32,494 nt of DNA, from the NCBI GenBank assembly GCA_027450065.1, contig DAIDKK010000010.1, positions 1-32,494 on the forward strand, read 5' to 3'. Origin of the DNA: Candidatus Saccharimonadota bacterium. Lineage in GTDB: Bacteria > Patescibacteriota > Saccharimonadia > Saccharimonadales > UBA4665. A program made the translations under genes and the position numbers. Numbering within the stretch: position 1 is the stretch's first letter; every line of letters begins with the position of its first letter. Below the pieces are notes generated by a model that was given only the letters and a program-made list of their open reading frames with translations, ran no database searches and was not told where the DNA came from. Below, in pieces: positions 22,656 through 30,759 of the stretch.

Positions 22656-23255
22656 ATGGATAAGCGACTTCTCCACCACATCTGGCGGTATCTCCGCAAG
22701 ATTCACCCCTGGTATTTCTTGGCTAGCGCAATTATTGCGGGTAGTGTAAGTATTGTTGCGCTTCGGCATAATAATGAGCACATGATAGTACTTCGAAATG
22801 CGGTCTATCAGGCTGATAAAACAAACGGTGATGTCGAGGGTACTTTGCAAGACCTCAGAGGCTATGTCTTTAGCCATATGAACACGAGTCTGGCTTCTGG
22901 CCCAAATGCGGTCCATCCGCCTATCCAGCTTAAATATACGTATGAACGTCTCCAGGCTGCTCAACAAGAAGGTCTCGGGCAGAATAACAGCCAATTGTAT
23001 GGCCAGGCTCAGAAAACTTGTGAAGCAGAAGGGCAGACAGCAACTGCCCAAAGCACCATCCTATGTATTCAAGATTACGCCTCGGCCCATGGTATTCAGC
23101 TTGCCTCAATCCCAGAGGGTCTCTACAAGTTTGATTTTGTGTCCGCCAAATGGTCTCCCGACCTGGCTGGCTGGAGCCTTGTTATAGCAGTAGCGAGCCT
23201 TATCGGCTTTATCATAAGCCTTCTGTATCGCTGGTTCGTAAAAATGTACCTGTGA
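22656..23255 (+). CDS. two-helix membrane protein with an outside loop, unknown
   Basis: 199 residues. The frame is open back to 22497, but the ATG at 22656 lies 10 bases after a perfect extended -10 and begins MDKRLLHHIWRYLRKIHPW. One helix (about 18-36) and a C-terminal helix (about 172-193) enclose a loop of about 135 residues with an antiparallel helix-like character (TLQDLRGYVF, YTYERLQAAQQEGLG) and two Cys residues (about 128 and 142), which may form a disulfide. It could be an external coiled-coil domain held at both ends. No family is recognised. Confidence 0.72.
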   Translation: MDKRLLHHIWRYLRKIHPWYFLASAIIAGSVSIVALRHNNEHMIVLRNAVYQADKTNGDVEGTLQDLRGYVFSHMNTSLASGPNAVHPPIQLKYTYERLQAAQQEGLGQNNSQLYGQAQKTCEAEGQTATAQSTILCIQDYASAHGIQLASIPEGLYKFDFVSAKWSPDLAGWSLVIAVASLIGFIISLLYRWFVKMYL

Positions 23256-23274
23256 ATGGGGCTACATGAGATAT

Positions 23275-23304
23275 AAAAAACCGGGTCATGGGACCCGGTT
23301 TTTT
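23275..23304. terminator. bidirectional intrinsic terminator
   Basis: CCGGGTC (23281-23287) and GACCCGG (23292-23298), loop of four, with six A before and six T after. It ends both the two-helix protein gene (plus) and the anchored protein gene at 23320 (minus). Confidence 0.92.
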
Positions 23305-23319
23305 GGAGAGCTCAGGGTT

Positions 23320-23961
23320 TTACTTACCGCTGGTACTAGGAGTAGTTCCTTGGGTGCCAGTTGCAGCTTGTGTTGCAGCTGTGGGGCTGGACTGTGTACT
23401 GGTGCTGACCTTTGAACAGTCAGGGCCATTTGGATTTTGCTTCTGGAATGACTTAATACTCTGTACGACTTTACCATTTTGGTTCAAGTTCTCCCAAAAG
23501 GTCACTTGGCTACGATTGATTATCATTTGGTCGTAAGGGTAATGAATTTGCTGACAGCCGAGCTTTACAAGAGTGTAGTCACTATTAGACGTGCTTGCGG
23601 TTGTAGCGCTGGTTGAGCCCTGTGTGAGGTAGTAGATGTTTACCATTCGCACATAACTACTGGTGATTGAGCTGACGTTTCCAAAATAAACCTGGCCATT
23701 ATTAAGGAAGACGGCCTGATACTGACTGTGGTCAACTAATTTTGATTCGCTAACATTATCACTTCGTGAGAACGAGAAGGCGAGCAGGATAAGCAGAGCG
23801 GCAACACCGAATAAAATTACAACATTGAGTAAATTGAGCCATTTCGGCAAGCCATTGCTTCCTCTTGGCCTCCTGAGATTAGGTTGACCTACGGAAACAC
23901 TGCTAGGAGCCACCTCGGGCCTATTAACAGGGGTTGAATTTGTTTGTCGAAAATCCATCAT
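23320..23961 (-). CDS. anchored extracytoplasmic protein, unknown
   Basis: 213 residues. The N-terminal 40 residues are basic and Pro/Ser-rich, then one membrane helix (about 44-64) and a globular outside part with KLVDHSQYQAVFLNNGQVYF and VSSITSSYVRMVNIYYL (about 75-113), a repeating beta pattern I associate with a CPR protein of unknown role. Two Cys residues (about 135 and 181) and a Thr/Ser-rich tail end it. AAGGTGG precedes the ATG pair at 23961/23958. The protein is probably surface-exposed, with the disulfide route served by the DsbA-like gene in this window. Confidence 0.75.
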   Translation of the reverse strand: MMDFRQTNSTPVNRPEVAPSSVSVGQPNLRRPRGSNGLPKWLNLLNVVILFGVAALLILLAFSFSRSDNVSESKLVDHSQYQAVFLNNGQVYFGNVSSITSSYVRMVNIYYLTQGSTSATTASTSNSDYTLVKLGCQQIHYPYDQMIINRSQVTFWENLNQNGKVVQSIKSFQKQNPNGPDCSKVSTSTQSSPTAATQAATGTQGTTPSTSGK

Positions 23962-24064
23962 TCCACCTTACATTGCTTAAAGTATTGACAAACATAAGTG
24001 TAATACAAGGCGCCCCTCTGAAGCAATAGCTAGCTCACAAGATAGTGACCCAAGCGTGTAGCTG

Positions 24065-24094
24065 TTGACAAAGCATTTATCTCAGATGTATGTT
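24065..24094 (+). promoter_or_regulatory. promoter of the 64-residue conserved protein
   Basis: TTGACA (24065-24070), 18 bases, TATGTT (24089-24094). A leader of about 35 bases follows with GAGGGGAGCAGG before the ATG. It is unlike the leaderless promoters nearby. The rest of the gap (23962-24064) shows nothing I can name. Confidence 0.6.
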
Positions 24095-24135
24095 AGGGGT
24101 ACTAACTTAATGTTATAGAGGGGAGCAGGTACGCC

Positions 24136-24330
24136 ATGGCATACACGCACAAGAACTCAAAAGGTGTTACATATCACTTGAACTCGAAGCTGGTTACACT
24201 TCGCGGCGGCAAGGAGCAGACGATTTACTACTTTTCTAAGGACGATCGCCCAGAAGCTTGTGAATTGCCAGCTGGTTTTGTCGTAAACGAAAACCCACGC
24301 AACGGCTTTCTGACTGTCAAGCGCGGCTAG
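24136..24330 (+). CDS. conserved 64-residue CPR protein, unknown function
   Basis: The sequence reads MAYTHKNSKGVTYHLNSK, VTLRGGKEQTIYYFSKD, then LPAGFVVNENPRNGFLTVKR. I recognise the pattern as a small protein frequent in Patescibacteria genomes, with no known function; this is recalled, not searched. It is basic, beta-rich, with no membrane helix, and might bind nucleic acid or the ribosome. Strong promoter, strong Shine-Dalgarno and a strong terminator (24361-24394) make this a stand-alone, probably highly expressed gene. Confidence 0.85.
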   Translation: MAYTHKNSKGVTYHLNSKLVTLRGGKEQTIYYFSKDDRPEACELPAGFVVNENPRNGFLTVKRG

Positions 24331-24360
24331 TTTTAGCATAAGACACTCACAATGCAATGC

Positions 24361-24394
24361 AATGCCCAGTACCTCTAGGTACTGGGCATTTTTT
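24361..24394 (+). terminator. intrinsic terminator of the 64-residue protein gene
   Basis: A perfect 13-bp stem, AATGCCCAGTACC (24361-24373) and GGTACTGGGCATT (24378-24390), loop TCTA, then T run to 24394. Short AATGC repeats lie just before it. Confidence 0.95.
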
Positions 24395-24463
24395 ATGGAG
24401 TAATCATATTCAGATAAACACACGATTTATCTTGAATACATCAGAGAAGTACTAGCGTACGTA

Positions 24464-24472
24464 TGCTACAGT
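24464..24472 (+). promoter_or_regulatory. extended -10 of the first ABC exporter operon
   Basis: TGCTACAGT, ending 6 bases before the ATG at 24479, giving a leaderless transcript. Confidence 0.55.
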
Positions 24473-24478
24473 TGAAGC

Positions 24479-25243
24479 ATGCATACGTCCAAGCCAATAC
24501 TTACCATAAGGAGTCTTACAAAAGTATACAATAGCCAAGCAGTTGTTGACGGTATCTCCTTTGAAGTAAAAGAAGGGGAGATATTTGGTATTCTTGGCCC
24601 CAATGGCGCTGGCAAAACGACCACCCTTGAGATGATAGAAACACTCCGTCCTATTGATGGTGGCACCATCAATGTAGCGGGGCTTGATGTGGCAAAGCAG
24701 CCGAACGAAGTGAAGCGAATCATTGGCGTGCAGCCACAGACGCCAGCCTTCCAGGATAAGCAAAAATTGAGTGAAATTATTGAAATGTTTGCCGCCGCGT
24801 ATGGCGAAAAAGTAAATGTCAAAGAGTTTCTCGCTGACGTACAACTCGAGGGCAAGGCGAATGCTTACGCGGAACAGTTGAGTGGTGGCCAGCGCCAACG
24901 GCTCAGCATCGCTGCAGCCCTCGTGCATAGTCCCAAAGTCTTTTTCCTTGACGAACCGACCACTGGACTTGATCCCCAGGCACGGCGCAACCTCTGGGAA
25001 TTGGTGCAGATGGTTCGTGACCGCGGCGTGACCGTTATCATGACCACGCACTACATGGATGAGGCAGAATTGCTCTGTGACCGTGTTGCCATCATGGATA
25101 AAGGGAAAATCATATCGCTCGATACGCCCAAGAAACTTATTCGAAACCTACTAGATAAAGGTTTTACGAAAGATCAACAGGTTGAGCAAGCCAACCTTGA
25201 GGATGTATTTATTGATTTAACTGGCAAGGCCCTGAGGGACTAA
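24479..25243 (+). CDS. ABC transporter ATP-binding protein (exporter type)
   Basis: 254 residues. Walker A is GPNGAGKTT (40-48), the signature LSGGQ (134-138), Walker B VFFLDEP (154-160), with TTGLDP and the switch His in TTHYMDEAE. The C-terminal tail, LEDVFIDLTGKALRD, is typical of DrrA/CcmA-type exporters. It provides the energy for the permease at 25245, one base downstream. The pair may export a lipid, antibiotic or peptide. The ATG at 24479 lies 6 bases after an extended -10. Confidence 0.93.
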   Translation: MHTSKPILTIRSLTKVYNSQAVVDGISFEVKEGEIFGILGPNGAGKTTTLEMIETLRPIDGGTINVAGLDVAKQPNEVKRIIGVQPQTPAFQDKQKLSEIIEMFAAAYGEKVNVKEFLADVQLEGKANAYAEQLSGGQRQRLSIAAALVHSPKVFFLDEPTTGLDPQARRNLWELVQMVRDRGVTVIMTTHYMDEAELLCDRVAIMDKGKIISLDTPKKLIRNLLDKGFTKDQQVEQANLEDVFIDLTGKALRD

Positions 25244-25244
25244 G

Positions 25245-26354
25245 ATGAAACAGAAACTTCGCACCGTACTTGTCTTTACCAAGCTAAGCACTCGTCGCTT
25301 CTTCCGCGATCGTCTGGCAATCTTTTTTAGTATCCTTTTCCCACTCATATTCCTGTTTGTTTTTGGCAGTATATCGAAGGGTAATGGCAGCCCCTCATTT
25401 AATGTTGCCCTCTTTAATGAGTCTAAAACACCCTTCTCAAGGCAGTTTGCCGGTGAAATAGAAAAGAGCAAAGTCTTTAAGGTGAACAAAACTGTCACGA
25501 CGCTCGCCGAGGCGAAAGACAAAATGAGCAAAAGTCAGATTGATGGTATCATCACTCTGCCGCCAACCTTTGGCTCAGTCGATGCTACTAGCAATTACCC
25601 GACAGGCAATGTCAATTTACTCTACTCAGCGAGCAATGCTAGTACGGGCCAAACCCTAGAAACCATCTTGAGTGGTTCGGTGAGTGCCATCAACGACACG
25701 CTCACGCGGAGCAAGCCTCCGCTCGCTGTTACCACGAAGACTGTCAATGATCACAAGCTGACTGCTTTTGACTACACATTTTCGGGTCTCCTTGGCTTCT
25801 CTATCATCGGCATTGGCATTTTTGGTCCTATCAACGTCTTCCCTGAGCTCAAGAAGCAAGGCATACTGCGCCGCTTGCACACGACACCAATTCGCGTCTG
25901 GCAGTACTTTATGTCGACCATGTTCAGCCAGGCCATCACGGGAGTAGTGGCGATTTCGGTGCAGTTTGCGGTGGCTATCAGTATTTTCAAATTGCACGTT
26001 GCCGGCAATTACTTCGCTATCATTGCGTTTACGGTACTCAGTATCTTTATGATTTTGGGCATCGGACTTGCTATCGGTGGTTGGGCTAAGAACGAACGCC
26101 AAGCCGCGCCACTCAGCAATATTGTGGTATTCCCCATGATGTTCCTGTCTGGTACTTTCTTCCCGCGCTACCTCATGCCAGACTGGCTACAGCACCTCGC
26201 CGCATACCTGCCGCTTACCCCAGTCATCGACGGCTTACGACAGCTGATAACCGAAGGTCAGAATTTGGCTCAAATTGGCCCTCAGCTTGGTGAAATTGGC
26301 ATCTGGCTGGTTGTCATCTATGCTATTGCCTTCCGCGTTTTCCGCTGGGAATAA
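25245..26354 (+). CDS. ABC-2 type permease, partner of the ATPase at 24479
   Basis: 369 residues. One N-terminal helix (about 22-42, IFFSILFPLIFLFVFGS) is followed by a large outside loop (about 50-165) and a C-terminal group of five helices (about 178-365), the ABC2_membrane_3 (DrrB/YhgE-like) layout. The motif LKKQGILRRLHTTPI marks the coupling region. The start is ATG after a single base from the ATPase stop, so translation is coupled. Together they form an exporter; the large loop may help substrate release at the cell surface. Confidence 0.9.
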   Translation: MKQKLRTVLVFTKLSTRRFFRDRLAIFFSILFPLIFLFVFGSISKGNGSPSFNVALFNESKTPFSRQFAGEIEKSKVFKVNKTVTTLAEAKDKMSKSQIDGIITLPPTFGSVDATSNYPTGNVNLLYSASNASTGQTLETILSGSVSAINDTLTRSKPPLAVTTKTVNDHKLTAFDYTFSGLLGFSIIGIGIFGPINVFPELKKQGILRRLHTTPIRVWQYFMSTMFSQAITGVVAISVQFAVAISIFKLHVAGNYFAIIAFTVLSIFMILGIGLAIGGWAKNERQAAPLSNIVVFPMMFLSGTFFPRYLMPDWLQHLAAYLPLTPVIDGLRQLITEGQNLAQIGPQLGEIGIWLVVIYAIAFRVFRWE

Positions 26355-26389
26355 GATTAGGTATAAACATTGCTTTTTTGGCCATTTTA

Positions 26390-26398
26390 TGCTAATGT
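26390..26398 (+). promoter_or_regulatory. extended -10 of the 425-residue protein gene
   Basis: TGCTAATGT, ending 6 bases before the ATG at 26405, as for the other predicted leaderless genes. Confidence 0.45.
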
Positions 26399-26404
26399 TT
26401 ATAT

Positions 26405-27682
26405 ATGTCAAAGGCTCCTCATAGCGACCCCACTGATTTACCAAAAGGCTTCAGCCAGGCCCCTTTGTTCCCGATTGAAGAAGTCCCAGGCCATTCCCAT
26501 ACTCCAGAGGAGATTACTGCTCTCGTACACTTGGTAGGTGAAGCTACTGCAGGTAGTGATACTGCACGTGATGATGACTCAATCGATGCAGAGGCAAGAG
26601 CGGATGCACTAACCGAAGGGTCAGGCATTTCGACGAGTCTCGCGCGGCGTATGACTGGGCAAGAGAAGGTTCCGTATTACCCACCTAAACCAACGTTTGC
26701 TGTTAAATCCCCAGTGCGTCCGCACCATAGTAGTCGAGGAGGGCGTTCTTTCCCTGAATCGGATAGAGATTATACGGATGAAATGGCAGGTCCGCTAGTC
26801 GGCCCAGTGTTGCCTCTAGAAACGCAAAAGAGAATCAACGCCGAGGGAGCTCAACTATGGAGGGCTGCCCTGCAAGAGGCGCTACAATCAAGGCAAGCAA
26901 CGAGTGAGCAGTCTTCTACCCCCGTGCAGCCGTGGATTGCTCCCGCTCAGGTGGCCGCAGACATGAATCTTCTTGGAAGTGATCCTCGTGCAAGCTTTAG
27001 GCCTTCTACCGACGGTGAAAGGACAATCGCCGTAAGACTTCTAGAGTGTCTCAACCCAGACGATACTGGACCAAATGGCATCGACGCATACTTGGCAAGA
27101 CAGCACAGATTTATGAAAATGAGCAAGCAAAAACGTGTCCTCTCAGAGCTAGGGAGGCAATCATCAGCGGATATGGGCGTACGTGAGGAGATTGCAGGCT
27201 ATGGTCGGTATGCGCATGATCACGCTCGAAAGCTCACGAGTGTACGGGCTTTATCCAGCTTTCTCGGAGATCGAGGAGACACGGAGAAAGTCAGCGATCT
27301 GCTTATGAAACTACCTAATGCTGGTGATATGAAACGTGGCTTGTTAGTGCTTGTGCAGCACGCAGCACTGCAAGAAGTTGCGGCACACGGTCAATCTTCG
27401 ATGGGGGTAAGCCCGTTTCGTAATCTCGGGGTTAACTTTGATGAAATTGCTGCGAGACTTGACACTATTCTTGTTGATGGATATAGCAAGAGAGACCAGG
27501 TGCTTAGGTACGCGCAAGACAGGCTTGGCGAAATGACCGTTGCTAACGCAAAAAAGAATGCGCTCGTAGCTGCAAAGTTCCAATGGAATGGAGTAAGCTT
27601 TTGGTCAAGAGTTCTGGAATCTATAGGTGGTAATAATCTGCAAACTGCCAAAGAGGTTCTTGAGGCGGTGTGGAGGATATAA
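26405..27682 (+). CDS. hypothetical cytosolic protein, disordered then helical, 425 residues
   Basis: Residues 1-150 are low-complexity, Pro/Ser/Glu-rich and probably disordered (LPKGFSQAPLFPIEEVPGHS, GRSFPESDRDYTDEM). From about 155 on it is helical, with repeated amphipathic segments (LWRAALQEALQSRQ, HDHARKLTSVRALSSFL, KKNALVAAKFQWNG) and no membrane helix, signal peptide or catalytic motif I can name. It could be a scaffold or adaptor. It is a lone gene with its own promoter, between the ABC pair and dus. Confidence 0.72.
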   Translation: MSKAPHSDPTDLPKGFSQAPLFPIEEVPGHSHTPEEITALVHLVGEATAGSDTARDDDSIDAEARADALTEGSGISTSLARRMTGQEKVPYYPPKPTFAVKSPVRPHHSSRGGRSFPESDRDYTDEMAGPLVGPVLPLETQKRINAEGAQLWRAALQEALQSRQATSEQSSTPVQPWIAPAQVAADMNLLGSDPRASFRPSTDGERTIAVRLLECLNPDDTGPNGIDAYLARQHRFMKMSKQKRVLSELGRQSSADMGVREEIAGYGRYAHDHARKLTSVRALSSFLGDRGDTEKVSDLLMKLPNAGDMKRGLLVLVQHAALQEVAAHGQSSMGVSPFRNLGVNFDEIAARLDTILVDGYSKRDQVLRYAQDRLGEMTVANAKKNALVAAKFQWNGVSFWSRVLESIGGNNLQTAKEVLEAVWRI

Positions 27683-27697
27683 ATAGACTCCTTGAGG

Positions 27698-27703
27698 TAC
27701 AAT
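27698..27703 (+). promoter_or_regulatory. -10 element of dus
   Basis: TACAAT, ending 10 bases before the ATG at 27714; GGTGGAG in between could also act as a Shine-Dalgarno. Confidence 0.45.
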
Positions 27704-27713
27704 AGGTGGAGCT

Positions 27714-28700
27714 ATGAGTGAATACACGCGGCTTAAGAAGCCGTTTTTTGTCTTGGCACCTATGGATGACGTGACGGATACGGTTTTCCGGCAGGTGATT
27801 GCGGATTGTGCGCCGCCCGATTTATTTTTTACTGAATTTGTGAACGTTGATGGGCTGATGAGTGTTGGCCGTCCGAATTTACTCAAAAAGCTTCGCTTCG
27901 CTGAAAAAGAGGGAAGGGTAGTAGCTCAACTATGGGGGCTTAACCCAGATAATTTTCGTGCTGTTGCGAGCCAAATCGCTGATGGTTCGCTGGCCCGCGA
28001 ACTTGGCCTACCCGATGGTATCAATTTCTCTGGTGTCGATTTAAATATGGGCTGTCCGGCCAAAAGTGAAGTAAAGAATGGCGCCTGCGCAGCCCTTATC
28101 AAACGTGAAAGTTGGCCGCTTGCCGAGCAGATTATCCTTGCCACTCAAGAAGGCCTAGCGAATCACTTGCCACTGAGCGTGAAGACACGTGTTGGCTTTA
28201 GCGAAGTAGATATGGAGTGGTTCGATTTTTTGCTGCGCTTCGATTTGGATATGCTAACGGTGCATGGTCGCACTAGGAAACAAATGAGTAAAGTACCGGC
28301 CAATTGGGATTTGATTGGCCAGGTTCGGCAAAAGCGCGATGATTTGGGTGCGAAAACACTCATTGTTGGCAATGGCGATGTTGAGAGTCGAGCACACGGT
28401 GAGGAGCTTGCCAGAAAGCACGGGCTGGATGGCATTATGATTGGACGTGGTGTGTTCCATGACCCGTTCGTCTTCGCGGAGCAATCACTATGGGAAACGT
28501 ACACCAAAGAACAGCGCATAGACCTGTATCGCAAGCATGTTGCACTGTTTGCCGCCACGTGGCAAGCCGGCGAACGGCCAGTGCACACGCTCAATAAATT
28601 TTGCAAAATTTACATCCAGGGATTTGATGGTGCCAAAGAACTTCGTGAACAATTAATGGCTGCCAGCGATACGACAGAGTTGTTGCGCATTCTACAGTAG
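27714..28700 (+). CDS. dus: tRNA-dihydrouridine synthase
   Basis: 328 residues. The TIM-barrel Dus pattern is clear: FFVLAPMDDVTDTVFRQVI (11-29), GVDLNMGCPAKSEVKNGACA (107-126) with the catalytic Cys125, LSVKTRVG, LTVHGRTRKQM and GNGDVESR, GLDGIMIGRGVFHDPFVF. It reduces uridines in the D-loop of tRNAs with FMN and NADPH. The subfamily is DusB-like, but the acceptor position is not settled. It follows the unknown gene at 26405 with its own -10. The 174-base stretch 28701-28874 that follows holds only the next gene's promoter and a doubtful 23-codon ORF (see rejected items). Confidence 0.92.
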   Translation: MSEYTRLKKPFFVLAPMDDVTDTVFRQVIADCAPPDLFFTEFVNVDGLMSVGRPNLLKKLRFAEKEGRVVAQLWGLNPDNFRAVASQIADGSLARELGLPDGINFSGVDLNMGCPAKSEVKNGACAALIKRESWPLAEQIILATQEGLANHLPLSVKTRVGFSEVDMEWFDFLLRFDLDMLTVHGRTRKQMSKVPANWDLIGQVRQKRDDLGAKTLIVGNGDVESRAHGEELARKHGLDGIMIGRGVFHDPFVFAEQSLWETYTKEQRIDLYRKHVALFAATWQAGERPVHTLNKFCKIYIQGFDGAKELREQLMAASDTTELLRILQ

Positions 28701-28862
28701 ATGACATATTGTGCGGGCAGCAACGTGAAGGCTGATTACCTTAACGTGCACTAGTCAGTGATGAACGCTCTGAGGTTTTGGGATGGCTTGAGTGAGCGTG
28801 AACGGCGCAAACTTAAACGAAGAGTTGCATAAGCCACACCTGCGCTTTGCCGGGAATAGGCG

Positions 28863-28868
28863 TATGAT
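28863..28868 (+). promoter_or_regulatory. -10 element of the second ABC exporter operon
   Basis: TATGAT, ending 6 bases before the ATG at 28875, supporting a leaderless message. Confidence 0.55.
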
Positions 28869-28874
28869 AGCAGC

Positions 28875-29786
28875 ATGATAACTGTACAGAACCTCTCGAA
28901 AAAGTACAAAAAGAAGCTGGCCGTGGACGATTTGAGTTTCACCGTTCGTACCGGTAAGGTGACGGGCTTTCTAGGTCCAAATGGCGCCGGCAAATCAACG
29001 ACTATGCGACTTATGCTTGGTCTTGATCATGGCGCCGGCAAGACATTATTTGATGAGCTGCCCCTTTATCAACATCCCCAACCCGCCAAGGTAGCCGGCA
29101 TCTTGCTGGAGGCGAAAGCTTTTCACCCGACGCGTTCGGCTCGGAATCATCTGCGCATTTTGGCCGAGGCGGGCGGTATTCCATTGAGCCGTGTTGACGA
29201 AGTGCTTGAGATTGTTGGCCTACAGGACGTCGCTCGCAAAGGGCCAGGCAAGTTTAGCTTGGGTATGAGCCAGCGTTTGGGCATTGCAGCAGCGCTTCTG
29301 GGCGAGCCGCAATATCTTATTCTCGACGAGCCGGCCAACGGGTTGGACCCAGAGGGTATCGCATGGCTCCGGCAGTTCATAAAAGATTATGCTGACAAGG
29401 GTAATGCCGTCTTTATCTCGAGCCACCTACTGAGTGAAATGGCGCAGATGGCTGACGATATTATTGTGATCGGCAAGGGCAAGATGATAGCCCAAGGCTC
29501 GGTAAATGAAATTATCGCTAAAGGCACTGGCGCAGGAGTACTTGTGCGGAGTAGCGAAAAGACAAAATTAAAGCAGATGTTACAGGACAAGCGAGTTAAT
29601 TTCACTGCTTCTGAGGGCGGTTTTAAAGTTACGGGCATGACAACAGAGGAAATAGGCATGTTGCTCTTTGGGGCGGGGCTGCCAGTACTTGAGCTCAGTC
29701 GTGAGGAAGCTTCGCTTGAAGAGGCCTTTTTGGAGATGACAGCGGGCTCAGAGGAGTTTGGTACCAAGAAAGAGGGGCAGCAATGA
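28875..29786 (+). CDS. ABC transporter ATP-binding protein (BcrA/NatA-like)
   Basis: 303 residues. Walker A GPNGAGKST (34-42), a modified signature SLGMSQR (128-134), Walker B YLILDEP (147-153) and HLLSEMAQ after the D-loop are all present. A longer C-terminal region (about 215-303) with a beta-rich part (LVRSSEKTKLKQMLQDKRV) is typical of BcrA/CcmA-type exporters. The partner permease begins in the ATGA overlap at 29783. The pair could export a peptide, antibiotic or other amphipathic compound, perhaps for self-protection in a dense community. No regulatory gene adjoins it. Confidence 0.92.
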   Translation: MITVQNLSKKYKKKLAVDDLSFTVRTGKVTGFLGPNGAGKSTTMRLMLGLDHGAGKTLFDELPLYQHPQPAKVAGILLEAKAFHPTRSARNHLRILAEAGGIPLSRVDEVLEIVGLQDVARKGPGKFSLGMSQRLGIAAALLGEPQYLILDEPANGLDPEGIAWLRQFIKDYADKGNAVFISSHLLSEMAQMADDIIVIGKGKMIAQGSVNEIIAKGTGAGVLVRSSEKTKLKQMLQDKRVNFTASEGGFKVTGMTTEEIGMLLFGAGLPVLELSREEASLEEAFLEMTAGSEEFGTKKEGQQ

Positions 29787-30568
29787 TATCAGCACTACGT
29801 GCGGAATTCCGCAAACTACTCACAGTACGGTCAACCTATTTTGTGACGCTCTTTGCATTTGTGCTCCTTGTATTTATGTCACTCTATGTTGAGGGCTACA
29901 AAAACGGTCGAGAAAATGTAGCCGTTGGCGGCAGCCTGTATTTGGCTGGTTCCATAACACAGCATAGTGGAATTTTGGCTATCTTTGGCGCAATCGTCGC
30001 CTTGCTGCTGCTGGCACATGAATACCGCTATAGCACTATCATGTATACGCTCACGAGCGCACGCAGTCGCAGTAAGGTACTGCTTGCCAAAATGCTCGTA
30101 GTATTTAGCTATGTATTCGTACTAACTGTCGTTGGGGCGCTTGTGGGGCTTTGGTTGATGACGGTTGGTCTGCATTGGGCTGGCGGAACAATGCTGCAGC
30201 AAAACATTTCGATCGTGACATACATTGGCAAAATGCTGTTTTATACCGAGGGATATGCTTTGGCGGCACTGCTTATTGTCGCACTCATTCGCAACCAAGT
30301 GGCTGCAATCGTTGTCTTGTTCTTTGAGCCCGGTACCTTCGAGGCATTGATGAGTCTTCTGCTTAAGAGTAAATCCGTCTATATGCCGTTTATGTCATTG
30401 GCACAAGTTGTTGCGGCGCCAGTGAAGGAGATTGGGCGAAATAGGCCTACCATATTGTCCGATACGGGCACGCTATCAGTCGAAAAGGCAATGTTAGTAT
30501 TTGGTATCTATTTGGTAGTTGGCTGGACTATTGCCTGGCTGCTATTCCTGAAGCGCGACGCAAACTAA
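29783..30568 (+). CDS. ABC-2 type permease, six helices
   Basis: 261 residues with an N-terminal MISALRAEFRKLLTVRST cytosolic start and about six hydrophobic segments (15-35, 55-75, 105-130, 150-165, 170-190, 230-255). This is the short ABC2_membrane type found with BcrA/NatA ATPases. The start is the ATG in the ATGA overlap, so it is translationally coupled. The terminal stop lies within a 10-bp inverted repeat at 30561-30611. Confidence 0.85.
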   Translation: MISALRAEFRKLLTVRSTYFVTLFAFVLLVFMSLYVEGYKNGRENVAVGGSLYLAGSITQHSGILAIFGAIVALLLLAHEYRYSTIMYTLTSARSRSKVLLAKMLVVFSYVFVLTVVGALVGLWLMTVGLHWAGGTMLQQNISIVTYIGKMLFYTEGYALAALLIVALIRNQVAAIVVLFFEPGTFEALMSLLLKSKSVYMPFMSLAQVVAAPVKEIGRNRPTILSDTGTLSVEKAMLVFGIYLVVGWTIAWLLFLKRDAN

Positions 30569-30611
30569 ATAGTAATCCGCCCTTTTGCCGGAACTGTTTT
30601 GATTTAGTTTG
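30561..30611. repeat. 10-bp inverted repeat at the end of the permease gene
   Basis: CAAACTAAAT (30561-30570) and ATTTAGTTTG (30602-30611), loop of 31 bases. It carries the permease stop codon and sits between convergent units (permease plus, tRNA minus). It may be a transcript-end structure, though there is no clear T run. Confidence 0.45.
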
Positions 30612-30623
30612 TTTCGCCCCTTA

Positions 30624-30699
30624 TGGTGGGGGTACTTGGATTTGAACCAAGGACCAATCAGTTATGAGCCGACTGCTCTAACCACTGAGCTATACCCCC
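30624..30699 (-). tRNA. tRNA with CAT anticodon, Ile2 (lysidine type) or elongator Met
   Basis: A complete 76-base cloverleaf on the minus strand: acceptor GGGGGTA/TACCCCC, D-arm GCTC-AGTGGTTA-GAGC, anticodon loop CTCATAA, T-arm CTTGG-TTCAAAT-CCAAG, discriminator A and an encoded CCA. G1-C72 pairing rules out the initiator. The D-loop AGTGGTTA and the TTGGTC variable region resemble E. coli tRNA-Ile2 (CAU, modified by TilS) more than elongator Met, so Ile2 is slightly favoured. A TGGTATAAT promoter lies at 30725-30733. Confidence 0.93.
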
Positions 30700-30724
30700 A
30701 CCATAAAGGTCTAAACTGTAGACG

Positions 30725-30733
30725 ATTATACCA
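30725..30733 (-). promoter_or_regulatory. extended -10 of the CAT tRNA
   Basis: Minus-strand TGGTATAAT, a full consensus, about 25 bases before the tRNA 5' end. It is divergent from the FtsB-like promoter 12 bases away. Confidence 0.7.
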
Positions 30734-30744
30734 GATACCAGGGG

Positions 30745-30753
30745 TGGTATACT
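30745..30753 (+). promoter_or_regulatory. extended -10 of the FtsB/DivIC-like gene
   Basis: TGGTATACT, ending 6 bases before the GTG at 30760. This supports GTG as the start of a leaderless message. Confidence 0.65.
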
Positions 30754-30759
30754 AGGTGT

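Noticed and set aside
22572-23051. Longer 592-residue form of the Mur ligase
   Set aside because: The extra 160 residues overlap the opposite-strand gene at 22656 and look unlike a Mur domain; the promoter lies just before the ATG at 22571.
28761-28832. 23-codon ORF (MNALRFWDGLSERERRKLKR...) upstream of the second ABC operon
   Set aside because: It is basic and helix-like, but has no Shine-Dalgarno and no -10 at the local spacing. It could be a remnant; too weak to call.
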